From an uncultured Clostridia bacterium (GTDB taxonomy: Bacteria; Bacillota; Clostridia; Christensenellales; Borkfalkiaceae), in NCBI GenBank assembly GCA_947626575.1, contig CANQSR010000008.1, forward strand, positions 1-64,000: a stretch of 64,000 nt of DNA, given 5' to 3'. Of the stretch, positions 24,478 through 33,707 are shown piece after piece. A program made the translations under genes and the position numbers. The stretch's first letter is position 1, and each line of letters begins with the position of its first letter. Under the pieces are notes generated by a model, which searched no databases, had not been told where the DNA came from, and worked only from the letters and a program-made list of their open reading frames with translations.

Positions 24478-26114
24478 ATGAGGATATCACCCTGCGGTTC
24501 GACGATGAGTTCATGCTCGACAGCGCCCAGAAGCGTTTCGATGAGGGCGACTATTTCGGCGCCTTGCGCATCCTCAACAAGCGCGAAGCCCTCAACGATC
24601 CCATCGCGGACGCTTACGAGATCTATGCGGATATTTACGAGGCTTTGGGGCTTTGGCCGCTTGCGGCCGACGCGTGGTTCCGCTTTCTGGATACCTGCGC
24701 CCGCGAGGAGTTCTCCGATGGCTTCGAGGGGCTTGCCGTCGCCTTCATGAACATGGGCAACGACTTGCAGTCGGGATACTATTACCACCGCGCCGTCTAC
24801 GGCGACGAGGAACAGCCCGAAGAGGGGCCGCCCATGCCTTCCGTTCCCGCGCTCCGTCTCGTCCACGACGCCGATGCGGGCGAGCGCAGTCCCGAACTCA
24901 TCTCCGAGGGCCTCGATTTGTTGAAATCGGGCGACCTTGCGGGCGCGCGCGAGGTCTTTGCGGATATCCCCGAAACGAGCGAAGATTTTGCTTCGGGGGC
25001 GGGTCTTTCGGCGATGTGTACGCTCATGATGGGGGATGAAACCGCGGCCGAGGAGCAGTGCGCGAAACTCATGGAACGCTATCCCGATAACGTGCAGGTG
25101 CTGACCACGTATTGCGCCGTCTTGGGGGCCGTCGATAAGAACGATGAGGCGAAGGAAGTCGCCCGCCGTCTCGCGCGGCTGGATGCAAAGAAAACGGACG
25201 ACCTCTACCGCATCGCGACGGCGCTGTGCGAGACGGAGTTGCACGCCGAGGCATACGAAAAGCTCAAAGAGTTGCGCGCATCGCTTCCCTATGATGAAAA
25301 CGTGCTGTGGTTCTTCGCCGTCGCCGCATACAAGACGGACCGCACGGAGGAAGCCGTTGAGGCGTTGGAGACCCTGACGCTGCTCTACCCGCGCAAATAC
25401 GTGGCGGCGTGGTACCTCTCCCGCCTGCGAATGCTCCTCGACGGCGGGGAGCGGGTCCCCATGACCTACTATTACCGCCTCCCGGAGTCGGAATACCGCA
25501 ACATCGCGGCCTATCTTCTCGAAATCAACGGCTATGATGAGGACGCGCGCGAGGTGGAAGTGACCAAGGAGCGTTTCCGCGAAAACTTCCGCCTTGCCTT
25601 CGACGAAATGGAGGGGCGGGATGAAAAATTACAGCTCCTCGCCTCCAAGGTGGCCGCCCGTTGCCGCGCCGATTCCCTGCTCCGCGCCGCGCTGTTGGAC
25701 CGCGACGGGGATGATATCGTAAAGCTCTCCATCCTTCACGACCTTGTCTGCCGCAACGAGGAGGATTCCTTCGGCACGGTCATCTGCGATCTTTACCGCG
25801 AGATCTTCACGCACAAGATCGAGATCGGCAGAAAATGCGGCGGCGCATTCATGCTCGCCTTCGCCGACGTGTATGCCAAATACGCGCTCATCGGCGAGGT
25901 CGCGGAGACCAAGATCTGCAACGCGGGGGAAGATATCTATGCGTCGGTCGCCGAAGCGGGGGAGTGGGAGCTGATGAACGACCGTTCCGCGCTCGCCGCG
26001 GCCATCTACCGCGAGGCGCGCATCCCCGGCGGGGAGCGTTCCATCGGGGAGATCTGCAAACTGTTCGGCGCAGACGAGGCCGTCGCCAAACGGATCCTCG
26101 AACTCATGATATAA
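24474..26114 (+). CDS. TPR-repeat protein
   Basis: 546 residues. ATG 24474 overlaps the hslO stop (ATGA). From residue 12 onward it is helical with TPR-like units (SAQKRFDEGDYFGALRILNK, GLWPLAADAWFRFL, KLMERYPDNVQVLTTYCAVL, AYEKLKELRASLPYDENV), so it is probably a scaffold for protein partners. No catalytic motif, signal or membrane span. The last 200 residues are helical but not clearly TPR. Gene order ties it to Hsp33 and the 26128 gene. Confidence 0.8.
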   Translation: MNEDITLRFDDEFMLDSAQKRFDEGDYFGALRILNKREALNDPIADAYEIYADIYEALGLWPLAADAWFRFLDTCAREEFSDGFEGLAVAFMNMGNDLQSGYYYHRAVYGDEEQPEEGPPMPSVPALRLVHDADAGERSPELISEGLDLLKSGDLAGAREVFADIPETSEDFASGAGLSAMCTLMMGDETAAEEQCAKLMERYPDNVQVLTTYCAVLGAVDKNDEAKEVARRLARLDAKKTDDLYRIATALCETELHAEAYEKLKELRASLPYDENVLWFFAVAAYKTDRTEEAVEALETLTLLYPRKYVAAWYLSRLRMLLDGGERVPMTYYYRLPESEYRNIAAYLLEINGYDEDAREVEVTKERFRENFRLAFDEMEGRDEKLQLLASKVAARCRADSLLRAALLDRDGDDIVKLSILHDLVCRNEEDSFGTVICDLYREIFTHKIEIGRKCGGAFMLAFADVYAKYALIGEVAETKICNAGEDIYASVAEAGEWELMNDRSALAAAIYREARIPGGERSIGEICKLFGADEAVAKRILELMI

Positions 26115-26127
26115 TACGAGGTAAACC

Positions 26128-26967
26128 ATGCAACTGATCGATTTTGACGGGCTGTTTGATGAAAAACTTGCGGAATACATGCAGCTGAACCGCGGCAAAT
26201 ACACGGAGAAGCAGTGGGAAGCGCTCATCCCCAAGCTCTATAAGCAATTCGGCGATACTTTCATCCCCAAGGCGGGCGCGACCCCGAAGGGGTACTATGC
26301 CGCCATGACGGACGGAGAACTCGTCGAAGCGCTCCAACGCCACGTTGCGGAAGGCGTACCCGTCTCCGACTTTTTGTGCCGCGAACTCGAAACGCGGCGG
26401 CCCGAAGGCCTCATCTCCCTTCTGGAAAAGAAGAATACGGAGCTTGTGACGCTGGCGGTCAATCTGATCGGGGCGGACCCCAAGGCGTTCGGCGCCTATT
26501 TCGATCTGCTCGCCGCCGAAGGCTGCGATGAGGACGTGGCGGAGACGGTGTGCGAACAGCTCAAAGCGGGCGCGGACTTTGCAAGGGAGAAGGCGCTTGC
26601 ATGTTATGCGCGCGGCGTGCGGACGGAGATGATGCTGGAAATCCTTTCCCGCTGCCGTACGCGCGACGACAGCGTGTTTGAAATTCTTCTGCGGGCATTC
26701 AGGGAGAGCGGGGAAGAACTTCCCATGCGCGCGAGTTATCTCGCGGCATACGGCGATGCCCGCGCCCTGCCCGTCCTCATGGAGGCGATCGACCGCGAGG
26801 ATATCAACTTCCTCGAATTTCAGGAATTGAAGTATGCCATCGAAGCGTTGGGCGGGGAATATACGAAGCCGCGCGATTTTACGGATGACGCCTATTTCCG
26901 CGAGATCATGGGCGGGCAAGCGGATGCCGTCGATATCCTCGCCTCCGGGAAAAAATCCGACGCTTAA
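26128..26967 (+). CDS. Hypothetical helical protein
   Basis: 279 residues starting MQLIDFDGLFDEKLAEYMQL after GAGG. Helical and acidic, with HEAT-like paired helices (RPEGLISLLEKKNTELVTLA, LLRAFRESGEELPMRASYLA). It has no signal or membrane span. It lies 13 bases after the TPR gene, so the two probably act together. I do not recognise a family. Confidence 0.75.
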   Translation: MQLIDFDGLFDEKLAEYMQLNRGKYTEKQWEALIPKLYKQFGDTFIPKAGATPKGYYAAMTDGELVEALQRHVAEGVPVSDFLCRELETRRPEGLISLLEKKNTELVTLAVNLIGADPKAFGAYFDLLAAEGCDEDVAETVCEQLKAGADFAREKALACYARGVRTEMMLEILSRCRTRDDSVFEILLRAFRESGEELPMRASYLAAYGDARALPVLMEAIDREDINFLEFQELKYAIEALGGEYTKPRDFTDDAYFREIMGGQADAVDILASGKKSDA

Positions 26968-26989
26968 ACGGAAGGCTGTCATAGGGCTT

Positions 26990-27025
26990 AAAAAGTTGTC
27001 CCGTTCCGCGGGACGACTTTTTCTT
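26990..27025 (+). terminator. Intrinsic terminator before spoIVA
   Basis: AAAAGTTGTCCC and GGGACGACTTTT form a 12-bp stem with a GTTCCGC loop (one T-G pair), followed by TCTTT. Confidence 0.8.
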
Positions 27026-27127
27026 TGGGGCGGCGGACGCCTTTTTGCATGTCTCCGCCCAAATGCGTGAATATCTTTCCGCCTTCCGTCATATTGTAAT
27101 TTAGCAAGTAATTCGGCGGAGGCAATC

Positions 27128-28594
27128 ATGAATACTTTCGGAGTTTACGAAGATGTGGCGACCCGCACGGGCGGCGATATCTTCATCGGCGTGGTAGGGC
27201 CCGTCAGAACGGGCAAATCCACGTTCATCAAACGGTTTTTGGAGGAACTCGTCTTACCCTCCGTAACGGGCGCGAAGCGCCAGCGCTATACGGACGAACT
27301 TCCCCAATCGGCGGCGGGCAAGACGGTCATGACGACCGAGCCGAAGTTCATTCCCGAAGAGGCGGCAGAGATCAAAGTGAAGGATGCGGTCGCGCGCGTC
27401 AGGCTCATCGACTGCGTCGGCTTTCCCGTGGAGGGGGCGTCGGGGTTTGAAGAGGACGGCGCGCCGCGCTATGTCAAGACGCCGTGGAGCGAGACGGCCG
27501 TACCCTTCGATAAGGCGGCGGAAGAGGGGACCCGCCGCGTCGTGCGCGACCATTCCACCATCGCCGTCCTCGTGACGACGGACGGCTCCGTTGCCGATCT
27601 TCCTCGCGCGGCCTATGAAAAGGCGGAAGAGACGGCGGTCAACGAGCTGAAAGCCATCGGCAAACCCTTCGTCATTCTTTTGAATTGCGCTAACCCCGCA
27701 AACTCGCAGGAGCTTGCCGCTTCCATCGGGGAAAAATACGGCGTACCTGCCATCGCGGCCAATTGCGAACAGCTCGATGCCGACGGCATTTCGGATATTT
27801 TGGAACGCATCCTGTATGAGTTCCCCGTCGTCTCCATCGACGTCAACATTCCTGCATGGATGCGCATCCTCGATGCGGATACGCCCATCATCTCCGAGCT
27901 TCTCGGCGGCATCCGCGAGCTTGCGCCCAAGATCTGCAAGCTCTCCGATTGCGCCCTGCTCGATACGCTCTTCACGGAAAGCACGCGCCTGAAACCGCCC
28001 GTCTCCATGCAACTCGATGCGGCAACGGGTACGGCGGTATGCAACGTGGAGCCGCAGGCGGGCGCCTTCTATGAGGTACTCGGCGAGGAATGCGGCGAAA
28101 AAATCGCCGATGAATACGCGCTCATGAGCTATGTGGTGGGGCTGAAAGAGGCCAAGCGGGTCTATGAGCGGGTGGGGCAGGCGTTTGCCGACGCGCAGGA
28201 ATTCGGCTATGGCATCGTGCCGCCCGACGAGGGGGAGATGAGTCTCTCCGAACCCAAGCTCGTCAAAAAGAGCGGGCGGGTAGACGTCAATCTGCATGCA
28301 GATGCGCCCAGCTATCACATCATCCGCGTGGACGTGAGCGGGGAAGTGCATCCCGCGCTCGGCACGATGGAGCAGAGCGAGGCATTTGTGCGGTCTCTCA
28401 CCGAGAGCATGGCCACGGCGCCCGAACGGGCATGGAACACGAGCATGTTCGGGCGTACGCTCAAAGATATGCTCGGCGAGGAACTCTCCGTCAAGAACCG
28501 CGCCATGCGGGATAACGTGCGCAGTAAGATGCGCAGGACGGTCACGCGCATCGTCAACGAAGGCAAGGGCGGCGTCATCTGCATCCTGCTCTGA
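27128..28594 (+). CDS. spoIVA: Stage IV sporulation protein A (spore coat morphogenetic ATPase)
   Basis: 488 residues, matching the usual 492. The N-terminal TRAFAC-type ATPase has Walker A GPVRTGKS (24-31) and the family segment RYTDELPQSAAGKTVMTTEPK. SpoIVA polymerises with ATP hydrolysis on the forespore surface and anchors the coat. Its presence shows that the organism belongs to a sporulating lineage. The gene stands alone, with a terminator upstream and GGAGG before ATG. Sporulation-sigma control is expected from biology, but I could not identify a clean sigma-E promoter. Confidence 0.97.
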   Translation: MNTFGVYEDVATRTGGDIFIGVVGPVRTGKSTFIKRFLEELVLPSVTGAKRQRYTDELPQSAAGKTVMTTEPKFIPEEAAEIKVKDAVARVRLIDCVGFPVEGASGFEEDGAPRYVKTPWSETAVPFDKAAEEGTRRVVRDHSTIAVLVTTDGSVADLPRAAYEKAEETAVNELKAIGKPFVILLNCANPANSQELAASIGEKYGVPAIAANCEQLDADGISDILERILYEFPVVSIDVNIPAWMRILDADTPIISELLGGIRELAPKICKLSDCALLDTLFTESTRLKPPVSMQLDAATGTAVCNVEPQAGAFYEVLGEECGEKIADEYALMSYVVGLKEAKRVYERVGQAFADAQEFGYGIVPPDEGEMSLSEPKLVKKSGRVDVNLHADAPSYHIIRVDVSGEVHPALGTMEQSEAFVRSLTESMATAPERAWNTSMFGRTLKDMLGEELSVKNRAMRDNVRSKMRRTVTRIVNEGKGGVICILL

Positions 28595-29260
28595 CACGCG
28601 TATTACAAAGAAGGAACAAACAGCGAGGAATTCCCCCGCTGTTTTTGTTTGGGCAAGGCTTCTCCCCTTGGGGGGAAGGTGCGCTCTTGTCTCCCCTTCC
28701 GTCATTCCGAACGAAGTGAGGAATCTCAACTTAGAGATTTCTCACCCCTGCGGGGTTCGAAATGACGCGGAGGAGCCTCTTGTCGCCCCTAAGAGGGGAC
28801 AGCGAGAACCTTCCCCCTTTTACCAGAGGGGGAAGGGTGTCCGCGGAGCGGACAGGAAGGGGGTGATGTTCCAATATGACGCCCCTTCCGTCCTCTTGTC
28901 GCCCCTGTAGGGGAGATGTCACGAGCTTGCGAGTGACAGAGGGGTTTTTGAAACCCTTTCCCCCCTTCGCTTCGCTCAGGGTACTTTCCCTGAGAGGGAC
29001 AGCAAGAGTACTCCTCGTCGCCCCTAAGAGGGGACAGCGAGGACCTTCCCCCTTTTACCAGAGGGGGAAGGGTGTCCGCAGAGCGGACAGGAAGGGGGTG
29101 ATGTTCCAATATGACGCCCCTTACGTCCTCTTGTCGCCCCTAAGAGGGACAGCGAGAGTACTCCTCGTCGCCCCTTACGTCATTCCGAGGCAACGCCGAG
29201 GAATCTCGTCCCTTACGTCATTCCGAACGAAGTGAGGAATCTCGCCCATTTTTTCAAAAA
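28595..29260. repeat. Intergenic block of interspersed and direct repeats
   Basis: No gene. Two copies of a roughly 130-base unit start at 28781 and 29016 (offset 235) and share TCGCCCCTAAGAGGGGACAG, a CCTTCCCCCTTTTACCAGAG hairpin, GTGTCCGC-GAGCGGAC and GATGTTCCAATATGACGCCC. A third start lies at 29133. Copies of CATTCCGAACGAAGTGAGGA, typical of REP-like repeats, lie near 28707 and 29221, with a variant near 29180. Each repeat is itself palindromic. This is an intergenic repeat island, not a CRISPR array. Confidence 0.8.
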
Positions 29261-29275
29261 GTTCTCTTCAAACGC

Positions 29276-29304
29276 TTGACAGAAATCCGAAGTCGTATTA
29301 TAAT
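29276..29304 (+). promoter_or_regulatory. Promoter and possible operator of the MarR operon
   Basis: Perfect TTGACA (29276-29281), 17 bases, TATAAT (29299-29304). Two copies of AAATCCGAA (29284 and 29314) flank the -10 box and could bind the MarR protein. Confidence 0.75.
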
Positions 29305-29335
29305 TAAAATCCGAAATGGAATTTTTGAGGTGAAT

Positions 29336-29770
29336 ATGAACGAACGAATCTTCTTTTATCGGCTCGGAAAGCTCGTTTACGGCCTTGACGGCGTGTATGA
29401 AGAGTATGGGCGAAACTGCCGCGTGGGGTCGCCCAATCTCTTGTGGATCTTGTATGCCCTAAACGATGGGGAGCGGCACAGCCAAAAACAGATCTGCGAG
29501 GATTGGTCCATCCCGCGGAGTACGGCAAACACGATCATCAAGGATTTGGAGAGCAAACAGTATGTTGCGCTCTCGCAGATCAAGGGGGAGCGGCGGGAAT
29601 TGCTCGTCTCGCTCACGGCGTGCGGAAAGGAATATGCGGAAAGCATTCTATCCGATCTCTACCGCAGGGAAAAGGAGATCTACGCGGAGATAGAAAACCC
29701 CGCCGCACTGCTTTTGACGTTGCAAGATTTGGCGGCGAAAATGCAAAAGATCGCCGCAAAAGGAGAATAA
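29336..29770 (+). CDS. MarR-family transcriptional regulator
   Basis: 144 residues starting MNERIFFYRLGKLVYGLDGV; ATG 29336 follows GAGGTG. A winged helix-turn-helix spans about 40-105 (HSQKQICEDWSIPRSTANTIIKDLESKQYV, then the wing GERRELLVSLT). It probably represses its own redox operon in response to a phenolic, quinone or oxidant signal, which is the usual MarR theme. It ends one base before the flavodoxin gene. Confidence 0.9.
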   Translation: MNERIFFYRLGKLVYGLDGVYEEYGRNCRVGSPNLLWILYALNDGERHSQKQICEDWSIPRSTANTIIKDLESKQYVALSQIKGERRELLVSLTACGKEYAESILSDLYRREKEIYAEIENPAALLLTLQDLAAKMQKIAAKGE

Positions 29771-29771
29771 A

Positions 29772-30263
29772 ATGAGTAAACGCATTTTGGTAGCTTACTT
29801 TTCGGCAAGCGGGACGACGAGGCGCGCGGCAAGCGCGCTTGCAAGCGCGGCGCATGCCGACCTCTTCGAAATCGAGCCGAAAGCGCCCTATACGGCCGCC
29901 GACCTCGATTGGACAAACAAGCGGAGCCGTTCGTCGCTGGAAATGAACGACCCCGCCTGCCGTCCCGAAATCAAGAGCCGTGTTTCGGACATGGGTGCCT
30001 CCGTTGCCGTCTATGACGTCATTTTCTTGGGCTTTCCCATCTGGTGGTACACGGCTCCCGCGATCATCAAGACCTTCCTCGAAAGTTACGATTTTGCGGG
30101 AAAGACCATCGTCCTCTTCGCAACGAGCGGCGGAAGCGGACTCGGAAGGACCGAGAGCGCGTTGAAGCCTTGCGCCCCCGATGCCGTATGGAAGGGCGGA
30201 AAGCTCATAAACGGCGCAAGCGAAAGCGCGCTGAAATCTTGGATGGAGAGCTTGGGCTTATGA
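29772..30263 (+). CDS. Flavodoxin
   Basis: 163 residues with an N-terminal FMN phosphate loop (AYFSASGTTRRAA) and the IWWYTAPAIIKTFLESYDF and TSGGSGLG segments of long-type bacterial flavodoxins. It carries electrons by FMN in the cytoplasm. It is close in sequence to the C-terminal domain of the lipoprotein at 32081, in the same operon. Overlaps the next gene by ATGA. Confidence 0.92.
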   Translation: MSKRILVAYFSASGTTRRAASALASAAHADLFEIEPKAPYTAADLDWTNKRSRSSLEMNDPACRPEIKSRVSDMGASVAVYDVIFLGFPIWWYTAPAIIKTFLESYDFAGKTIVLFATSGGSGLGRTESALKPCAPDAVWKGGKLINGASESALKSWMESLGL

Positions 30264-30820
30264 AGATCGCCGTTCTTACGGGCAGTCCGCAGAAGCACGG
30301 CTCGTCCAATCTGCTTGCCGCGCAGTTTATCAAAGGGGCGGAAGAGGCGGGAAGCCGCGTCTCGGTCATCGATACGGCGAAGGCAAACGTGCATCCCTGC
30401 ACGGGTTGTATCCGCTGCGGTTACGGCGGTCCGTGTGCGCAAAATGATGACATGGGGTCGGGAAAAGGAGCGATGAACGGGATCAAGGCCGAAATTCTCG
30501 GCGCGGATATGGTCGTATTCGTCACGCCGCTCTACTACTATGGAATGAGCGCGCAGCTCAAAACCGTCATCGACCGCTTTTGCGCTTTCAACGGCGAAAT
30601 CCAGAGAAAACGCATGAAGTCGGCGCTTATTGCCGCCGCGTGGAACGCGGACGGCTGGACGTTCGACGCCTTGGAGGCGCACTATCAAACGCTCGTGCGG
30701 TATCTGAATTTCCAAGAAATGGGAACAATTCTCGGCAAGGGCTGCGGCACGCCCGCGATGACCGCCCGTTCCCGTTACATGGCGGCGGCCTATGAACTCG
30801 GCAGGAGTTTGAGGGGGTAG
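30260..30820 (+). CDS. NAD(P)H-dependent FMN reductase-type flavoprotein
   Basis: 186 residues. FMN-binding GSPQKHGSSNLLA at residues 7-19, a Cys-rich CTGCIRCGYGGPCAQNDDM segment, and VFVTPLYYYGMSAQLKTVID typical of the NADPH-dependent FMN reductase/iron-sulfur flavoprotein-like group. It probably reduces quinones or similar acceptors. The start is ATG 30260, coupled to the flavodoxin stop. Confidence 0.88.
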   Translation: MKIAVLTGSPQKHGSSNLLAAQFIKGAEEAGSRVSVIDTAKANVHPCTGCIRCGYGGPCAQNDDMGSGKGAMNGIKAEILGADMVVFVTPLYYYGMSAQLKTVIDRFCAFNGEIQRKRMKSALIAAAWNADGWTFDALEAHYQTLVRYLNFQEMGTILGKGCGTPAMTARSRYMAAAYELGRSLRG

Positions 30821-30823
30821 GGC

Positions 30824-31117
30824 ATGGCGTTGACAGTGAATATCTATTACACGGGGACGAACGGGAGCGCATACAAGTTCGCGGAGGAAATGATGGCGGG
30901 CGGGCTGGCCGAAAAGGTCCGCGCCGAAGAGGGGAATTTGCGCTATGAATACTTCCTGCCCATAGGGGACCCCGAAACAATTTTGCTCATCGACGCGTGG
31001 GAAAGCGAGGAAGCTCTCGATTTCCACCACAAAAGCCCGATGATGAAGGAGATCGCCGCCCTCCGTGAAAAGTATCACCTCAAAATGCGCGTACAAAAAT
31101 TCATCGAGGCGAAATAA
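30824..31117 (+). CDS. Small antibiotic-biosynthesis-monooxygenase-like protein
   Basis: 97 residues of the ABM ferredoxin-like fold: KVRAEEGNLRYEYFLPIGDP, then ILLIDAWESEEALDFHHKSP, and a closing helix with EIAALREKY. Such proteins (YgiN type) oxidise quinols or small phenolics. It lies three bases after the FMN reductase, so quinone redox cycling is a reasonable role. Confidence 0.85.
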   Translation: MALTVNIYYTGTNGSAYKFAEEMMAGGLAEKVRAEEGNLRYEYFLPIGDPETILLIDAWESEEALDFHHKSPMMKEIAALREKYHLKMRVQKFIEAK

Positions 31118-31118
31118 C

Positions 31119-32081
31119 ATGGCGATAGATTTTCATGCGCATATCATAACTCCCGCATACAAGCGGGGGCTAAACTCTGTTGGCATCGACCCCATTGCCG
31201 CCGACGGGTTTCCTTTGCCCGATTGGAGCGAAGAAAAGCACCTCGGATTTATGCGGCAAGCGGGAATAGAGCGAAGCATTCTTTCCACGCCCACGCCGCA
31301 CATTTGGTGCGGCGACGCAAGGCTTACCGCGAAAATTCACAGGGAAGTCAATACTTCCGTTTCGGAAGTTTGCAAAAAGCATCCCGATGAGTTTTCCTTC
31401 GTCGCTTCCGTCCCTCTGCCTTTCTTAGACGCGGCAATCGGGGAATACCGCTTTGCCAAAGAAACCCTCGAAGCGGTCGGGGTAAAACTTACGACGCATG
31501 CGGGCGGCGTCTATTTGGGCGACCCGTCGCTCGATGATTTTATGACGGAACTCAACAAAGATCATGCGCTCGTCATCCTTCATCCGCAACGCGCCGCGGA
31601 GTACCCCAAAACGCCCATCACGGGAACGGTCGCCGCGATCTATGAGTACCCCGCCGATACGACGCGGGCCGTCCTCAATATGATGGCGCACAAAGTGATG
31701 ACGCGCTTCCCCGATATCCGCTTCGTCGTGCCGCACACGGGGTCATTTCTTCCCTATATGTTGCAGAGGTTTACGGGCGTTTCGGGCATCCTTGCCTCCA
31801 TGGGGATGATGGAAACGGTGGATGTACAAAGAGAGTTTCAAAATCTGTATTTCGATATCGCGGGCGACCCCGAACCCGTCGCGCTCGATATGCTGCTCTC
31901 TGTTGCGGGCGAAGAGAAGATCGTGTACGGGAGCGACTTCCCGCACTCTCCCGCGAACGTCATCATCGCAAAGAAAAAACATTTGGACGAAAATCCGAAA
32001 TATCAAAGCCTTCTCCGCAAAGTTTACGGAGAAAACCAAAGAAATTGTCTCGGAAAAAACGGAAAAAAGGGGGCGCTGTGA
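31119..32081 (+). CDS. Amidohydrolase-family protein (ACMSD/resorcylate-decarboxylase-like)
   Basis: 320 residues. The metal motif is HAH near the N-terminus (MAIDFHAHIITPAY); further elements are FVASVPLPFLDAAI, HPQRAAEYPKTP, the His of VPHTGSFLPYM and the final Asp of IVYGSDFPHSP. These follow the amidohydrolase-2 group, which includes decarboxylases and hydrolases of ring compounds. Its substrate is unknown; the redox neighbours suggest an aromatic compound. Its stop overlaps the next start (TGATG). Confidence 0.88.
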   Translation: MAIDFHAHIITPAYKRGLNSVGIDPIAADGFPLPDWSEEKHLGFMRQAGIERSILSTPTPHIWCGDARLTAKIHREVNTSVSEVCKKHPDEFSFVASVPLPFLDAAIGEYRFAKETLEAVGVKLTTHAGGVYLGDPSLDDFMTELNKDHALVILHPQRAAEYPKTPITGTVAAIYEYPADTTRAVLNMMAHKVMTRFPDIRFVVPHTGSFLPYMLQRFTGVSGILASMGMMETVDVQREFQNLYFDIAGDPEPVALDMLLSVAGEEKIVYGSDFPHSPANVIIAKKKHLDENPKYQSLLRKVYGENQRNCLGKNGKKGAL

Positions 32082-33616
32082 TGCGTAACAAATTGATTTA
32101 TATTCTGACGGCAATTGTGCTGTGCCTTGCCTTCGCGCTCTCCGCCTGCGGGGGAACGGGAGGCAACAAAGAAGATGACGGCGGAACATATTACACCGTA
32201 ACATTCGATAGCCAAGGCGGGAGCGCGGTGGAAAGCCAAAGGGTGCTTGCGGGCAATCCCGCTAACGCACCCGCTTCTCCCACGCGGGATACGTTCGACT
32301 TTTACGGCTGGTTCCGCTCTGCAAGCGAGGACGCCGCAAGGTGGGATTTTGCGGCCGACAGGGTCAACGAAAACATCACGTTTTACGCGCATTGGACGCA
32401 AAAGGAGCCACCCATGCCCACGGATACGCTCACATTTACGCGCAACACGGCGGGAGAAGGTTATCTCGTGACGGGCGATGAGGGACAGGCGGCAAACATC
32501 GTCATTCCCGCCGAACATGGCGGCGAACCCGTCGTCGGCATCGCCGACAGCGCGTTCGCCTATTCGCGGCACACGTCCGATATCCTCTCCGTGACAATTC
32601 CCGACAGCGTGACGGAGATCGGCAAGAACGCCTTCCACAATCAGGCCGCGCTTGTTACGGTGCTTATCGGTGCAGACAGCAAGCTCGAAAGGATAGGAAA
32701 CAACGCCTTTTCGGGCAACAGCGCGCTCGAATCCATCTATCTCCCCGCGGGGCTTACCTCGCTCGGCGACGGCGTTTTCAACAACTGCGGCGCGCTCAAC
32801 GCCATTACGGTCGCAGAGGGCAACGCGCACTATTCGGGCGCGGGAAATTGCCTTATCGATCTCGAAACGAACACGCTTCTTCGCGGAAGCAATCATAGCG
32901 TCATTCCCGTAGCGGTGCAAACGATCGGCGAGGCGGCCTTCCGCAGGGCGCAGATGACGGCGCTCACCGTTCCGAAGTCCGTCACCTCCATAGAAAAATA
33001 CGCCATTTCCGACAGCGCGATCGCGAAGATATTCTATGAGGGGACTTCCGATGAATGGGATGCGCTCATGGCGTCGTCGTCTGCCTATTGGAATATGGGC
33101 AACAAGGACGTGGAGATCGTTTGCTCGGATACGGCAACAGACAATATTCTGATCGCGTACTTCTCCTGCACGGGTACCACCAAGGGCGTCGCCGAGAAGA
33201 TCGCAAGCGTCACGGGCGGCGACCTCTACCGCATCGAACCCGCCGTTCCCTACACGGCCGCCGATCTGGAATACAGCAACAGCAGCTCGCGCGCGACTTC
33301 GGAACAGCGTACGCCGTCTGCCCGCCCCGCGATCAGCGGAAGCGTGGAGGATATGGCAAGGTATAGCGTCGTATTCCTCGGCTATCCCATCTGGTGGGGC
33401 GAAGCGCCCAAGATCATGTACACCTTCCTCGAAACTTACGATTTTTCGGGCAAGACGATCGTTCCCTTCTGCACGTCCGGTTCCAGCCAAATCGGAAACA
33501 GCGCCGTGAACCTGAAAAAGTCCGCAAGCGGCGCAACTTGGTTAGGCGGACAGCGCTTTGCGGCTTCGGTCACCGCGGAACAGCTTGAAAGCTGGGTAGG
33601 CGGGCTGGGCATCTGA
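32081..33616 (+). CDS. Lipoprotein fusing an InlB repeat, BspA-type LRRs and a flavodoxin domain
   Basis: 511 residues. Lipoprotein signal with Cys23 (CLAFALSAC). Residues about 35-110 are one InlB-type repeat (FDSQGGSAVESQ... FYGWF... AHW), about 120-345 are BspA-like leucine-rich repeats (IPDSVTEIGKNAFHNQAAL, IYLPAGLTSLGDGVFNNCGA), and about 355-511 a complete flavodoxin (LIAYFSCTGTTKGVAEKI, then PIWWGEAPKIMYTFLETYDF). An FMN domain outside the membrane is unusual and suggests extracellular electron or quinone chemistry. It is last in the MarR operon. Confidence 0.9.
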   Translation: MRNKLIYILTAIVLCLAFALSACGGTGGNKEDDGGTYYTVTFDSQGGSAVESQRVLAGNPANAPASPTRDTFDFYGWFRSASEDAARWDFAADRVNENITFYAHWTQKEPPMPTDTLTFTRNTAGEGYLVTGDEGQAANIVIPAEHGGEPVVGIADSAFAYSRHTSDILSVTIPDSVTEIGKNAFHNQAALVTVLIGADSKLERIGNNAFSGNSALESIYLPAGLTSLGDGVFNNCGALNAITVAEGNAHYSGAGNCLIDLETNTLLRGSNHSVIPVAVQTIGEAAFRRAQMTALTVPKSVTSIEKYAISDSAIAKIFYEGTSDEWDALMASSSAYWNMGNKDVEIVCSDTATDNILIAYFSCTGTTKGVAEKIASVTGGDLYRIEPAVPYTAADLEYSNSSSRATSEQRTPSARPAISGSVEDMARYSVVFLGYPIWWGEAPKIMYTFLETYDFSGKTIVPFCTSGSSQIGNSAVNLKKSASGATWLGGQRFAASVTAEQLESWVGGLGI

Positions 33617-33656
33617 ACAAATTTTGCGCGCGGCAGGGGCAGATATCGTCAAGTTC

Positions 33657-33685
33657 TTGACAGCGGTTGCGGGAAGTGATATAAT
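33657..33685 (+). promoter_or_regulatory. Promoter of the mscS gene
   Basis: Perfect TTGACA (33657-33662), 17 bases, TATAAT (33680-33685). Confidence 0.85.
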
Positions 33686-33707
33686 CGGGGGCAAAAGGAG
33701 GCAGGTT

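Noticed and set aside
28781-29150. Possible CRISPR array
   Set aside because: The repeats are long, composite and irregularly spaced, without uniform spacers or cas genes.
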